Source: Echinicola vietnamensis DSM 17526 (GTDB lineage: Bacteria; Bacteroidota; Bacteroidia; Cytophagales; Cyclobacteriaceae). From it: 64,000 bases of DNA. Position 1 is the stretch's first letter, and each line of letters starts with the position of its first letter. The stretch covers positions 1,496,001-1,560,000 of the forward strand of contig NC_019904.1 of assembly GCF_000325705.1 (NCBI RefSeq). Reading direction: 5' to 3'. Under the pieces are notes generated by a model that was not told the origin of the DNA, did not search any database, and saw only the letters and a list, made by a program, of their open reading frames with translations. The position numbers and the translations under genes were made by a program. Below are positions 19,601 to 28,762 of the stretch, piece after piece.

Positions 19601-20035
19601 AAAAGTGTTCTCCTGAAGGGACTTTTTGTTGATGACTTTTTCGTAAAGTGCCTCTGGATAAGACACGATGATCTCCATTTTGGTATCTGAGGAGAGGACT
19701 TTGTTCAGGATCTCCGCACGCATGAGCACATTGGCATTGTCTACTTCCTCATGCTGATAGGGCCGTTTGTAAGAAGAAGGGAAAATGTGCGGGGTGACCC
19801 TGTCCAACAGACTGCTGAGATCGCTCGCCAAATAGGCCGCTTCTTCTTTATCGTGCGCAATGATCAGGTGGCTGCTGTGGCGAAGATTGATAAAGGTAGC
19901 CAAAAGGACCATGTCCATACTGCCTGAAATCCCCTTGAAAGCAAAGTTGCTGCCAACGGATGATTGGATGGTCTTGGCCACCGTTTTAATATAGGAATCT
20001 TGCTCGTAAAGGGTTAGAAATGCGTGCTTTTCCAC
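16685..20035 (-). CDS. mfd: Transcription-repair coupling factor
   Basis: An 1116-aa DNA translocase that removes RNA polymerase stalled at lesions and recruits UvrA. From the N-terminus: UvrB-homology modules (FAIRGGIIDVFSFANEYPYRIE), the RNA-polymerase-interacting Tudor-like domain (LQAGDYVVHVDYGVGRFAGLE, about 400-460), and the RecG-like motor. The motor has Walker A GDVGFGKTEVAIRAA, Walker B IIDEEQKFGVK, TATPIPRTL and a conserved C-terminal helicase half (GRVGRSNKKAYCYLL). A TRCF C-terminal domain ends the protein. The length is normal for the family. It is monocistronic. Confidence 0.97.
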   Translation of the reverse strand: MEKHAFLTLYEQDSYIKTVAKTIQSSVGSNFAFKGISGSMDMVLLATFINLRHSSHLIIAHDKEEAAYLASDLSSLLDRVTPHIFPSSYKRPYQHEEVDNANVLMRAEILNKVLSSDTKMEIIVSYPEALYEKVINKKSLQENTFTAKVGEKVDVEFITELLSTYDFEKTDFVYEPGQFAIRGGIIDVFSFANEYPYRIELFGKEIESIRTFDTESQLSEESLDHISIIPNVQTKLMQEVRQSFTDFLPKDTCVWIKDVQFTMDMLDNAFEKARQQFDKIVDQTGSKQLVLQPENLFDDGAAFLSSLDRLTKIEFGNQYHLPTSKVFDFDIKPQPSFNKNFDLLVENLVDNERKGLLNIICSESEKQVERLQNIFQELDPTLKIQSLPVSIREGFVDHSTMIACYTDHQIFERYHRYKSHKKASKTKALTLKELKTLQAGDYVVHVDYGVGRFAGLEKVEVNDNFQEAVRLIFRDDDLLYVNIHSLHKISKYSGQEGTLPTMSKLGSPEWENKKKKVKRKVKDIAKDLIALYAKRRNASGHQYAPDSVLQVELESSFIFEDTPDQAVATGDVKADMEKPYPMDRLVCGDVGFGKTEVAIRAAFKAINDRKQVAVLVPTTILAMQHYRTFKERLEGFPVKVDYINRFRTTKQVKEITKQVTSGEIDILVGTHRIVNKDVQFKDLGLLIIDEEQKFGVKVKDQLKELRVNVDVLTLTATPIPRTLHFSLMGARDLSVIATPPPNRQPVTTEIHTFEEEVIRDAVSRELQRGGQVFFVHNRVGEIDSIANLIMRLVPDAKIAGAHGQMDGKQLEKIMVKFIEGEFDVLVSTNIIESGLDIPNANTIIINRAHMFGLSDLHQMRGRVGRSNKKAYCYLLTSPMSGLTAEARKRLQTLEEFSDLGDGFKVAMRDLDIRGAGNLLGAEQSGFITDLGFEMYHKILDEAVQELKENEFASLFEVDLKEKVKVLVQDCVIETDMELLIPEDYVSNISERLNLYSKLDNIKTEEALTKFAHAVSDRFGPIPPVVEDLMETVRLRWLAEGLGFEKLVLKSGQMKCYFVPSTRESYFKSDIFGNIIRFIQGHGKFCKIKEHKNRLILTIGGIKSVEKAKQWLSEMSA

Positions 20036-20286
20036 AATAAATTGTTCTTGTTTAAGAAGATGACAGGTCCTTGGTTATTAATGCCTGAGTGCTATAGCGT
20101 AAATAGGCTTATGCATGTTTCGGGTTTAGGACGCAAGTTAAAAAAAAGCTGCTGATTATGGTCTATTTATGATGGCATCCTGGGAATTGTACTGGCGGGT
20201 GGTGATCTGCCTATCGTTGCAACCATTACAGGCTAAAATGGGTTGATTAAAAAAAGGTGGGGCATGAGGCTCTTTAGGAATAAAAA

Positions 20287-20940
20287 ATGCAGATGTCCAT
20301 GAGTTTGACGAAACCCTCCCATGATGAAATGAAAAAGCGTAATTTTCCATCCATGATCAAGAAAGCGGAATCCCTTCACCCGTATCAATTACTGGTTTAC
20401 TTGGCCATGGTGAGCAGTGGGATCATTTTTCTGTTTTTAGCGGTAGCGTTTGTAGTGACCGCCATAGATAATCCGGTCGTGAATGGGGAGCAGCTTCCTT
20501 GGCCATTTTGGGTAAGCACTTTCTTGATAGTGTCAAGCAATTTTTGGACACGGAAATTGGTGCATTCCTTGGAAAATGATCAGCCACTATTCGTGAAACA
20601 AACCCTTTGGACGGTATTTTTAGTGGGGTTCATGTTTGTGGGATTCCAAGGCTGGGGCTGGATAGCCCTGACTGAGCAAGGTGTTTTGTTCACTGCCATT
20701 CCCAGTGGGAGTTACTTGTACGTCCTTACGGGAATCCATATGCTCCATTTGTTGGGAGCGATGGTGTTTGTGCTGCTGATGATTTATGAAGTAAAGCAGG
20801 TGATGGCCAATCCCATCAAAGGGTTGGTCTTTAGGAAAAATCCTTATGTGGACATGAAAGTGAAGCTGTTTGTGCTGTACTGGAAGTTCGTCGAAATCGT
20901 GTGGTTGGTGTTGTTTTTATTGTTTGTCTTGGCGCTTTGA
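20287..20940 (+). CDS. Cytochrome c oxidase subunit III-like protein
   Basis: A 217-aa membrane protein with five hydrophobic segments. The subunit III signatures are SGSYLYVLTGIHMLHLLGAM and LYWKFVEIVWLVLFLLFVLAL. Subunit III of haem-copper oxidases stabilises the proton-pumping core. No subunit I/II genes are nearby, so this is a stand-alone copy. Several in-frame ATGs exist (20287, 20293, 20329); the first has an AGGA about 8 bp upstream and is kept. Its last 24 bp overlap the end of the convergent methyltransferase gene. Confidence 0.85.
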   Translation: MQMSMSLTKPSHDEMKKRNFPSMIKKAESLHPYQLLVYLAMVSSGIIFLFLAVAFVVTAIDNPVVNGEQLPWPFWVSTFLIVSSNFWTRKLVHSLENDQPLFVKQTLWTVFLVGFMFVGFQGWGWIALTEQGVLFTAIPSGSYLYVLTGIHMLHLLGAMVFVLLMIYEVKQVMANPIKGLVFRKNPYVDMKVKLFVLYWKFVEIVWLVLFLLFVLAL

Positions 20941-21867
20941 AAAATAAAAGCAAGCCTGATCACCCTCTTGCTGTTGGTTGAGGACTTGGGCTTTGACTCT
21001 AAATTCTTGGCGTTCTTCAGCGGTGAAAATGGCTGCTTCATTGCTTTGATGGAAGGGGATGTTCCGTCGGTACATTTCACTTCCAGTAAATTGGAAGGCT
21101 GTACTATCATAAATGATGCGATCCAAGCGGAGCCCAGTGTCCTCTGTTAGTTTCTTAAGGGACGTTTCGCTATGAATGAATAAATGTCTGGGAGCGTCCA
21201 GTTGGACCCAGTCTGTGCCATAAGTTTTCCAAGCTGCTTTTTGGGCCACGGGAATTCTGATGAGCAACTTTCCATTTGGATTAAGCAGTTCTACCGCCCT
21301 ATCAATTACGGCCTTTGGTTGGTCCATATGCTCGAAAGAGTGATGCATCATGATGCAGTCAAATTTCTCCTCTACCTCATAAATTGATTTTTTAAGTAGC
21401 CGAATGTGTTGATTGATCCGTTGGGATTTTTCCATAAATGGATCCATTCCTACCAAATTGGTGTGGCCACAAGGAAAGAGCTCGTACAATAATTGACCGT
21501 TGCCACAGCCGAGATCAAGAATGCTGCTATCCAGGGGAAGAGCCAGTTTTTCAAGCCAATCCCCATAATGATAATGCTTGAAAATGTTCATATTGGTAAG
21601 GCGGAAGAGCGCATACCGTAACTGTTTTAGGCGTCTGACGGGCCAGCTGGACAGGTTTATTTCCCCTAAAGAATAGTAATCAGCTGGGTAATAGGTGCCC
21701 AGATCGTCAGGAAGGGAGGTGAGTTGAATGGCTTGGCAATCGCTGCATTCGAGGTATGTGAATTCGTCACGGGTACCAAACATCATTTCCCGAACGACAT
21801 GCAGTTTGTTTGCGCGATGGTTTCCGCATAAAGTACAGCTAGCGTCTGAAGGAGTTTCCATTATCAA
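20917..21867 (-). CDS. Class I SAM-dependent methyltransferase with N-terminal zinc-type cysteine pairs
   Basis: A 316-aa enzyme. The N-terminal part (about 10-50) carries two cysteine pairs (CTLCGNHR and CSDCQAI) as in C-methyltransferases acting on sugars or glycans. SAM-binding motif I is ILDLGCGNGQLL near residue 117, and a MMHHSFEHMDQP block follows. It overlaps the upstream sugar transferase gene by 4 bp (ATGA), so they form an operon and it probably modifies a surface polysaccharide building block. The substrate is inferred from context. Confidence 0.8.
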   Translation of the reverse strand: MIMETPSDASCTLCGNHRANKLHVVREMMFGTRDEFTYLECSDCQAIQLTSLPDDLGTYYPADYYSLGEINLSSWPVRRLKQLRYALFRLTNMNIFKHYHYGDWLEKLALPLDSSILDLGCGNGQLLYELFPCGHTNLVGMDPFMEKSQRINQHIRLLKKSIYEVEEKFDCIMMHHSFEHMDQPKAVIDRAVELLNPNGKLLIRIPVAQKAAWKTYGTDWVQLDAPRHLFIHSETSLKKLTEDTGLRLDRIIYDSTAFQFTGSEMYRRNIPFHQSNEAAIFTAEERQEFRVKAQVLNQQQEGDQACFYFSKRQDKQ

Positions 21868-23234
21868 TAGACGTTTTCCCGGTTCAGGCCCATCTCACGG
21901 ATAGTCCTGAAAACAATTCTCATATCCATCCACATGGTCCAGTTTTGGATATAAAAATAGTCTAACCGCACTCTTGAACGAATTTGATATGGCTTGATGA
22001 TTTCACCGCGATAGCCCTTTACTTGGGCCAAACCTGTAATACCGGGCTTTATCTTATGCCGGGCATTGTATTTTTCGATTTGGGTTTTGAATGTCTCATT
22101 CATCGGAACGGTATGTGGCCTTGGGCCGACGATGGACATATCGCCAATCAAAACATTCAAAAACTGCGGCATTTCGTCCAAAGAGGAACTTCGTAGAAAT
22201 TTTCCAATGCGGGTGACCCTAGGGTCATTTTTGGTCGCCTGATGGGTGTCCGCATAATCGTTTGGCGTCATCGAGCGGAATTTTAGGCACTTGAAGACAC
22301 GATTGTTTTCTCCGTTTCTTAACTGAATGAAGAAAATAGGACCTTGGGATTCCAACCTGATCAAGAAACCCACCAATGGAATCATCCAGCTCAATACAAA
22401 AATGGTAATGAACAAAGAGAACAAAATATCAAAGGCGCGCTTAAATACCCGGTTAAAGGCATTGTCCAGCGGAATGGCATTTACATTGATGACGAAAAAA
22501 TCCCCGTACTTGGAGAAGGACAATTTTTTCTCTAATTGAAGGCTGCCCCCTGGGATCACTTTGACCTTAATGTAATGCTCATCTGCGTAATGCACGATTT
22601 TTTTGATGGTGGGCAGGTCGAGTCGCTCGTTTATATAAATTAAGTCGAGCTCCATGTTTTTTACTTCAGCAAAAAAATCATTTAAGTTTCCACGTGTTTC
22701 CACGCAGGAGCTCATCTCATCGTAATACCCGAGAAAGTTAATCCCAAAATCCTTTCTGGTTTGGAAGACTTTTGCCAGTTTATAACTGGTGCCGCCCTTA
22801 CCGATGATGACAGCATTTCTATAGTTCCCGCCACGGGATCGGTACTGCTTTAGGGCAATGTGTGTCCCCACCCTGTACAGGCTGAGCAACAGTGCCATGG
22901 ATGCTGCATCGACCAAAAGGAAAAGCCGACTCAAATGGTAAGCCTGAAATGCTATCCAAAGGACGGATACAATGGAGAAAAACCACAATATCGTCCCAAA
23001 GAGCTTTTGTAGGGTAAAGAAATAATCGGTAGTCCTTCCTACTTTGTAATCTTTTCTGAATGCGGCCAGTAATACCCAAATAAGTAAATACAAACCGTAT
23101 AAAAGCGGGTTCATGTTATTGATAACAACTATTTTACTGACTATCCAATTGGTCAGCAGTAGGGAAAGTGCTATTACCAAAACATCACCAAGGAGAAATA
23201 ACCAAGGAAAGTATTTGTAAAACCGTCTCGCCAT
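21864..23234 (-). CDS. Undecaprenyl-phosphate hexose-1-phosphate transferase (WcaJ-like)
   Basis: A 456-aa polyprenyl glycosylphosphotransferase that starts exopolysaccharide or capsule units by moving a sugar phosphate onto undecaprenyl phosphate. Four N-terminal membrane helices (about 10-130) and a nucleotide-binding-like central domain (about 140-265) are seen. The C-terminal catalytic domain begins KRAFDILFSLFITIF, with FKCLKFRSM, LDEMPQFLNVLIGDMSIVGPRP and KPGITGLAQV. Length and layout fit the WcaJ/WbaP class. It heads a two-gene operon with the methyltransferase. Confidence 0.9.
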   Translation of the reverse strand: MARRFYKYFPWLFLLGDVLVIALSLLLTNWIVSKIVVINNMNPLLYGLYLLIWVLLAAFRKDYKVGRTTDYFFTLQKLFGTILWFFSIVSVLWIAFQAYHLSRLFLLVDAASMALLLSLYRVGTHIALKQYRSRGGNYRNAVIIGKGGTSYKLAKVFQTRKDFGINFLGYYDEMSSCVETRGNLNDFFAEVKNMELDLIYINERLDLPTIKKIVHYADEHYIKVKVIPGGSLQLEKKLSFSKYGDFFVINVNAIPLDNAFNRVFKRAFDILFSLFITIFVLSWMIPLVGFLIRLESQGPIFFIQLRNGENNRVFKCLKFRSMTPNDYADTHQATKNDPRVTRIGKFLRSSSLDEMPQFLNVLIGDMSIVGPRPHTVPMNETFKTQIEKYNARHKIKPGITGLAQVKGYRGEIIKPYQIRSRVRLDYFYIQNWTMWMDMRIVFRTIREMGLNRENVY

Positions 23235-23717
23235 AAAAATTTTTTACTTCACTAAAATTTTGCAACGCTACAGCAATTTAAATACCATTTTCTTTTCGTT
23301 GTAAAAAATTGCCAATGCTCTCTTAAAATAGTAGTTATACATTTTTATAATTGTGTGGTAAAATTATGAAAATTTATTTTGTAATCAGCATTAATTATCT
23401 GTTAATCTAAATTTTTGATGTTGGATCCATCATCGGCCCACTTCAAGTGGTGGATTAAAACAGTTTTTCCGGTATTCCTTCCAAAAAGGTGATGGTATCA
23501 AAATACGATAAGCCTAAATTAAAATATTAAATAATGTTTTTTATATACTTAAAATTGCTTTTGAAATTTATTTTCACTTTTTTTACATGCCTGATATCAA
23601 GTATAGTGTCTCCCTCATGGTTTTTCAGTAAACGTGGATTTTATGAAGGCTCATGGGGCAGTTGAAAAAGAAAGGAAGCTATATAACTCACTTTGATGCC
23701 TGCTTTAGGTATTGCTT
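23235..23717. other. AT-rich divergent intergenic region
   Basis: About 480 bp between the divergent sugar-transferase and MBOAT genes, strongly AT-rich between 23240 and 23420 and 23510-23600. It probably holds both promoters, but no clean TAnnTTTG pair stands out, and no gene is seen. Confidence 0.5.
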
Positions 23718-25145
23718 ATGTTGACCACATCGTTAGAGTTTGCCATATTTTTGCCCATCGTGTTTTTGTTGTATTGGTTTGTGCTAAAAAACAAACTAAG
23801 GCTACAGAATGCGCTTATTTTGGTGGCCAGTTATGTGTTTTACGGTTGGTGGGATTGGCGTTTTTTGATCTTGATAGCGATCAGCAGTCTGGTGGACTTT
23901 CTGGTAGGCATTGGCTTGAACCATGCTGCCGAGAAGTCCAAGCGAAATATCCTTTTAGGGATTAGCTTGACGGTGAATTTGGGGATGCTGGGATTTTTTA
24001 AGTATTATAATTTTTTTCTCGAAAGCTTTGTAGATGCCTTTACCCTTTTTGGGTATCAGATGGCACCGGGACGTTTGGACATCATTTTGCCGGTTGGGAT
24101 CAGTTTTTACACTTTACAAACCCTGAGCTATACCATAGACGTTTATGACCGGAAGTTAACGGGAACGAAAGACTTTTTTGCGTTTTTTGCCTATGTGAGC
24201 TTCTTTCCACAGTTGGTGGCCGGCCCGATTGAGCGGGCTACGCACTTACTTCCCCAGTTTCAGCAAAAGCGGCACTTTGACGTGGACAGTGCCAGTGACG
24301 GCATGCGCCAGATCCTCTGGGGCCTTTTTAAAAAGATCGTAGTAGCGGATAATTTGGCGGTGTATACCTATACCATTTCCATGAATTACCAGGATCATTC
24401 GGCCAGTACGCTGTTGATGTGCCTGATCATGTTTTCATTTCAGTTTTACGGGGACTTCTCAGGCTATTCGGATATTGCCATTGGGACGGGCAGGCTCTTT
24501 GGGTTCCGGTTGATGAAAAATTTTGACTATCCTATTTTTGCCAGAAGCATCCCGGAGCTGTGGCAAAAATGGCACATATCCTTGTTCAGCTGGTTCAGGG
24601 ATTATATTATCAAACGCTTAAAAGGATTTAGAAAGTGGCAAGTCGCGCGTAATATCTTGATTATCTTCTTGGTAACAGGTTTTTGGCATGGGGCGGCATG
24701 GACGTATATCCTGTGGGGACTGTTACATGCGCTATTGTTCATGCAGTTTATTTTTTGGGGCAGAAAAAAATTCAAGACTCCCGTCGCCGCGGGCAAGGTT
24801 TTGCCGAGCTGGGTAGAGCTTGGGCAAATGGTGAAGACGTTTATGTCCTTTACCCTTTTGGCACTATTCTTCTTTATCCAGCCCCTTTCCAGATGTCTGG
24901 GCTATTTGGTGGCCTTGGTGGATACCTCAATTGTTAAAGTGCCCTTGCTTCCGGAAAACAGGGCTTTGGCAGGCATCGTGCTGTTACTGGTGGTAGAGTG
25001 GATGCAGCGGGAGAAGGAGCATGGATTGGATTTGTCGGGAAGGAGTCTGCCGAAAGCTGTGCGGTGGAGTGTTTATTACGGGTTATTGTTTGCAGTCTTT
25101 TATTACGGAGGACAGCCACAGGACTTTTTATATTTCCAATTTTGA
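23718..25145 (+). CDS. MBOAT family membrane O-acyltransferase (AlgI-like)
   Basis: A 475-aa polytopic membrane protein that moves acyl (usually acetyl) groups across the membrane to a glycan. It has about ten hydrophobic segments. The family His is in VTGFWHGAAWTYILWGLLHALL, with the RSIPELWQKWHISLFSWFRDYI block before it. ATG 23718 is preferred over an in-frame TTG six bases upstream. It is followed 6 bp later by an SGNH-like partner, as in alginate acetylation (AlgI with AlgJ/AlgX), so the pair probably O-acetylates an exopolysaccharide, possibly the one started by the divergent WcaJ-like enzyme. Confidence 0.9.
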   Translation: MLTTSLEFAIFLPIVFLLYWFVLKNKLRLQNALILVASYVFYGWWDWRFLILIAISSLVDFLVGIGLNHAAEKSKRNILLGISLTVNLGMLGFFKYYNFFLESFVDAFTLFGYQMAPGRLDIILPVGISFYTLQTLSYTIDVYDRKLTGTKDFFAFFAYVSFFPQLVAGPIERATHLLPQFQQKRHFDVDSASDGMRQILWGLFKKIVVADNLAVYTYTISMNYQDHSASTLLMCLIMFSFQFYGDFSGYSDIAIGTGRLFGFRLMKNFDYPIFARSIPELWQKWHISLFSWFRDYIIKRLKGFRKWQVARNILIIFLVTGFWHGAAWTYILWGLLHALLFMQFIFWGRKKFKTPVAAGKVLPSWVELGQMVKTFMSFTLLALFFFIQPLSRCLGYLVALVDTSIVKVPLLPENRALAGIVLLLVVEWMQREKEHGLDLSGRSLPKAVRWSVYYGLLFAVFYYGGQPQDFLYFQF

Positions 25146-25151
25146 TGCCTT

Positions 25152-26111
25152 ATGAAGAAGTTTATCCTCCATATTACATGTTTTATCCTACCACTGGCAG
25201 TGGTGTTTATTCCCATGGAGCTCTACCTAAGGGACAATAGCTACCAAGCCAAAAGTGATTACCTCACCGCGCACAAGGAGGAAATAGAGACGTTGGTTTT
25301 GGGACCCTCGTATGCGTGGAGAGCTATTAATCCCCTGGCCATGGACATGCCGACTGCTTCTTTAGCGCATGAGGCCAGCGCTATCAATACCAATATGATG
25401 CTGTTCCGTAAATTTTCCTCCCAGTTACCCCGGTTAAAGTACGTCCTGTTTGACCTGTCCTTAGGGTACATGGAAAATGATAACGACCAACGATGGGAAA
25501 GCAATCATCTTTTTAATATTTATTATGACATTCAAAACTATCGGGCCGATGTCAAAAACAGTTTCCTGTTGACAGCCAATTTTAAGTTTTATTTTAAGCT
25601 TTTTTGTGGCACCATGAAGGATGATAAAAATGTAGCCCTTTTTAATGAAAGTGGATTTGTTTATGATGTAGCTGATTACAACAACCTGTTTGGAACATAT
25701 GAGTATGACACCGCCAGACTAAGGGCCTCTGGAGAGCTCTTTAAGCGGCTGACGTATCAAAATTCCATCCATGATGAAAGCTACGTAAAAAACGAGAAGC
25801 TCCTGAAGGAAATGGTGAACGAATGCAAGCGCAGGGACATAAAAGTGATCTTCATCGCTCCACCCAAATTTTGTTTAAATAACAAAGCTGCTACGGCAGA
25901 AATCATCGAAAGGAGGGATCGGTTTTTGCGGAATTTTGAAGGGGACGAGGAAGTCGAATTTTGGAATTATGAGCACTTGTTGGAGGATAACGCACAGTTT
26001 TTTCTGGACAATACCCACCTCAATCCCAAAGGAGCTGAGATTTTTACCGAAGTCCTGAACAAACGATTAAGTGGCCTGCCACTAGAACGGCGACAGGCCC
26101 AAATTCCTTAG
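25152..26111 (+). CDS. SGNH-like periplasmic protein partnered with MBOAT
   Basis: A 319-aa protein with one N-terminal membrane anchor or signal (residues 1-24). Two blocks of the SGNH hydrolase fold can be read: LGPSYAWRAI near residue 50 (block I with the Ser, GPS in place of GDS) and DNTHLNPKGAEIF near 290 (the DxxH catalytic pair). It follows the MBOAT gene by 6 bp. By analogy with AlgJ/AlgX it may receive acyl groups from the MBOAT protein and place them on a glycan in the periplasm. The family level is inferred from motifs and context. Confidence 0.7.
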   Translation: MKKFILHITCFILPLAVVFIPMELYLRDNSYQAKSDYLTAHKEEIETLVLGPSYAWRAINPLAMDMPTASLAHEASAINTNMMLFRKFSSQLPRLKYVLFDLSLGYMENDNDQRWESNHLFNIYYDIQNYRADVKNSFLLTANFKFYFKLFCGTMKDDKNVALFNESGFVYDVADYNNLFGTYEYDTARLRASGELFKRLTYQNSIHDESYVKNEKLLKEMVNECKRRDIKVIFIAPPKFCLNNKAATAEIIERRDRFLRNFEGDEEVEFWNYEHLLEDNAQFFLDNTHLNPKGAEIFTEVLNKRLSGLPLERRQAQIP

Positions 26112-26117
26112 ACTGGC

Positions 26118-27461
26118 CTATGGTCGCTCGAAAACGGCTTGGACCCCATGGATCACCCCGTTGGTAGCAATTTTATTTAAGTAGTTTTCATCCAAGGCAG
26201 CCCCGTTAACAGCGCCCGTTTCGGTGTTCAGTGATATGGATGATCCCTCAAGGCGAGTGGAGAGGACTTGACTGTTTTCAAAATCTTGAGAGAAATGCCT
26301 CCCCATGGCCATATGGTAAAGTAGCGTTTCACGAAGTAAGGTTTCATCCACTTCATAGTATCCGGCTACGCCCAGCTTTTCATACCAAGCTTGGAAAGCG
26401 GCATTGCTGGGGGCGAATATGGTCAAGGGGGTATTTTCTTCCAGAGAAGGCAGCAACTGGGCATAAATCATCGCAGCCTTGAATTCTGCATAACCATTGC
26501 CTTGGGTGTTTTCAGAGACTACTGCCGCAAGGGACTGCTCAGGAGCGGAAATGATGTGGTCAAGGCTATGAATGAGACCATTGCCGCCTTGGATATTGGT
26601 CTCCTGCAGTATTCCATTTCCATTAAGCCATATTTCCCCAGCTTGATTGCTAAAATAGAGGGTGTCGCCAGCCAACGTGATGCGTGGTCCTGCTGTCAGC
26701 TGTGCACTGTCCAAGGTCTCGTCCAACACAAAATATTTCATAAATTCCTCCAGCCGGGAAAAGCCCAGCCAGGCTTCTTCCGTAAGTTCATTGGCTTGGA
26801 AATAGGCTTCAAAAGCCTCATCTGTAGGGGCAAACAAGGTGAATTGTCTCTCCCTGGATTCCAATACTTGATCCAGGCCAGACCGCAGCAGCCCTTTTAC
26901 GAAGATGTTAAAACCGCGATTTTGGGCCATAAAAGTGACGTTGAGCGCTTGAGGCTCCAACAGGCCTTCCAAAACATGGACAACACCGTTTTTTAACATC
27001 ACATCTCCAGACAGCATTTTGGTATCGCCATTGATGTCAATCTCGTTTTCATTTTTATTGATCAACCAATAAAACCCAGGTAAAAGGCTTTCTTGGACGG
27101 TGCCAATCAGTTGGTCGGAATTGAAAGCCCCGGGGGTAATGTGGTAATCCAACAGTTGCTGCCATTCGTCGTTGGAGAGATCATTTACCGACGTGATATT
27201 TTCTGCTGAGAGCGCTTTGTCACTTGGCAAAAGCATGGTGTACGGCCCGAATTGGTCGAGGCTGTCCTTCCATGTGGTCTGTTCGATGGCTTCTGCCATC
27301 ACGCTGAAATTCGGATCCTGTGAAACAAAGGAGCCGATACTGAGGGCGGTAAAATCAGGCGAGGACTCCTCATCACCGCATGCTCCCATCAGGAAGAGGA
27401 TACCTGTTGCGAGCACCAGCCGAACACTTAATAATAATGGGTAAAAAGCTCCTTTTGCCAT
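26118..27461 (-). CDS. Fasciclin (FAS1) domain lipoprotein
   Basis: A 447-aa lipoprotein (hydrophobic residues 8-26, lipobox LMGAC with Cys28) carrying three FAS1 adhesion domains at about 38-170, 172-310 and 312-447. Each shows the FAS1 core (TMLLPSDKAL, TLFAPTDEAFEAY, TIFAPSNAAFQAW) and an NGVVHVLEGLL/NGLIHSLDHII/NGVIHGVQAVF end block. The role is probably surface adhesion or matrix binding. It is convergent with the SGNH gene, with stops 6 bp apart. Confidence 0.9.
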   Translation of the reverse strand: MAKGAFYPLLLSVRLVLATGILFLMGACGDEESSPDFTALSIGSFVSQDPNFSVMAEAIEQTTWKDSLDQFGPYTMLLPSDKALSAENITSVNDLSNDEWQQLLDYHITPGAFNSDQLIGTVQESLLPGFYWLINKNENEIDINGDTKMLSGDVMLKNGVVHVLEGLLEPQALNVTFMAQNRGFNIFVKGLLRSGLDQVLESRERQFTLFAPTDEAFEAYFQANELTEEAWLGFSRLEEFMKYFVLDETLDSAQLTAGPRITLAGDTLYFSNQAGEIWLNGNGILQETNIQGGNGLIHSLDHIISAPEQSLAAVVSENTQGNGYAEFKAAMIYAQLLPSLEENTPLTIFAPSNAAFQAWYEKLGVAGYYEVDETLLRETLLYHMAMGRHFSQDFENSQVLSTRLEGSSISLNTETGAVNGAALDENYLNKIATNGVIHGVQAVFERP

Positions 27462-27585
27462 AAAAATTTATTTACCTTTTCTTTTGGAGAACCGCAAAAG
27501 CCATGCTTAAGTTTACGCTAGGTTGTTTTGGGGCAAGGCCTTTCGATGCAGTGAATAGTAAAGCACTTTTACAAAAGTACATTAG

Positions 27586-28578
27586 ATGAAAAGAAATTCA
27601 GGAATATTTCTTCTAATTTTAGCGATGTTTTGTGCCTGCAAGCAGGAGCAAGAGGGATGCGTGATTTCCGAAGAAGTGAAGGAAGTTCCGCTTGAGCTTA
27701 CCATAGAGCGCTTGGAGACACCACTGTTTGAGGCCAAAAGTGAGCAGGACATTGCCTTCTTTTTGGAAGAGCACCCTTATTTTTCGAAAATGTACCTGAG
27801 GGACGGACTATATCCCAGTCGGGAACAGTTGGTGACCACTTTATATGGTATTCCCAAGGACACCTTGATGCAAGAGCTCTATCAGGAAGTCAAGGAGACC
27901 TTCTCTTCCGTGAATCAACTAGAAACGGACTTGCGGAATGCCTTCAAGCACATCAAATATTATTATCCGGACTTTGAAGTGCCTAAAGTATATACATTTG
28001 TCAGTGGATTTACCACTGATTTGTACATGGACAGTGAAATGATCGTCATTGGGCTGGATTATTTTCTGCCTGCTGATCACCGCTTCCAGCCTCCAGACCT
28101 TCCCAAGTACATGACGGATCGTTACAACAGGGATCATTTGGTGCCCATGATCGTGACGGCGATTTCTTCCCGGTACAACAAGACCGATCTTGAAGATAAT
28201 TCGCTTTTGGCAGAAATGATTTTTTATGGGAAAGCCTACCATTTTGCCCAAGCGATGCTCCCCTGTACACCTGAGGAGCAGATCATAGGGTATACGCCTG
28301 AGGAGCTCGCAGCTTGCTATGCCAACGAGGATTTTATTTGGACGCAATTGATCGAGCAGGAAGCCCTGTACGAAACCAATCCTTTCGAGGTGCGGAAATA
28401 TACCGGAGAGGCGCCCTTCACCGATGCCATCAGTCCTGATGCTCCGGGGAGAGTGGGCAGGTGGGTCGGCTGGAACATTGTGGATGCCTATGCCGAGGAA
28501 AAGAACATTGATCTGGTCAGGTTAATGGGAGAAAAGAATACCCAGAAGATTTTTATGGGCTCCGCATATAAGCCTTAA
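27586..28578 (+). CDS. gldB: Gliding motility lipoprotein GldB
   Basis: A 330-aa lipoprotein (lipobox MFCAC, Cys17/18) of the GldB family, needed for gliding in Flavobacterium and retained in many non-gliding relatives. Family signatures are IERLETPLFEA near the start, then the metallopeptidase-like DLYMDSEMIVIGLDYFLPADH segment with YMTDRYNRDHLVP. The end block is GRVGRWVGWNIVDAY. The usual zinc HExxH is absent. It is monocistronic here. Whether it is needed for gliding in this organism cannot be told from the sequence. Confidence 0.82.
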   Translation: MKRNSGIFLLILAMFCACKQEQEGCVISEEVKEVPLELTIERLETPLFEAKSEQDIAFFLEEHPYFSKMYLRDGLYPSREQLVTTLYGIPKDTLMQELYQEVKETFSSVNQLETDLRNAFKHIKYYYPDFEVPKVYTFVSGFTTDLYMDSEMIVIGLDYFLPADHRFQPPDLPKYMTDRYNRDHLVPMIVTAISSRYNKTDLEDNSLLAEMIFYGKAYHFAQAMLPCTPEEQIIGYTPEELAACYANEDFIWTQLIEQEALYETNPFEVRKYTGEAPFTDAISPDAPGRVGRWVGWNIVDAYAEEKNIDLVRLMGEKNTQKIFMGSAYKP

Positions 28579-28762
28579 TGATGGGGTTTGGTGTTGGAAG
28601 GTTATGAGGTTATAAGGTTTGTGGGGTTGAAGGTTAAGGGTTTTCCGCTCACAGGCCATTCAAGAAGGCGGTAGTGTATGGATGATACTCAGGATACGGC
28701 AGGATGGCAAGCGGGAAGACAATGCCTAATTTAAAGGATCATAGCATACCCAAGACGCAAAC

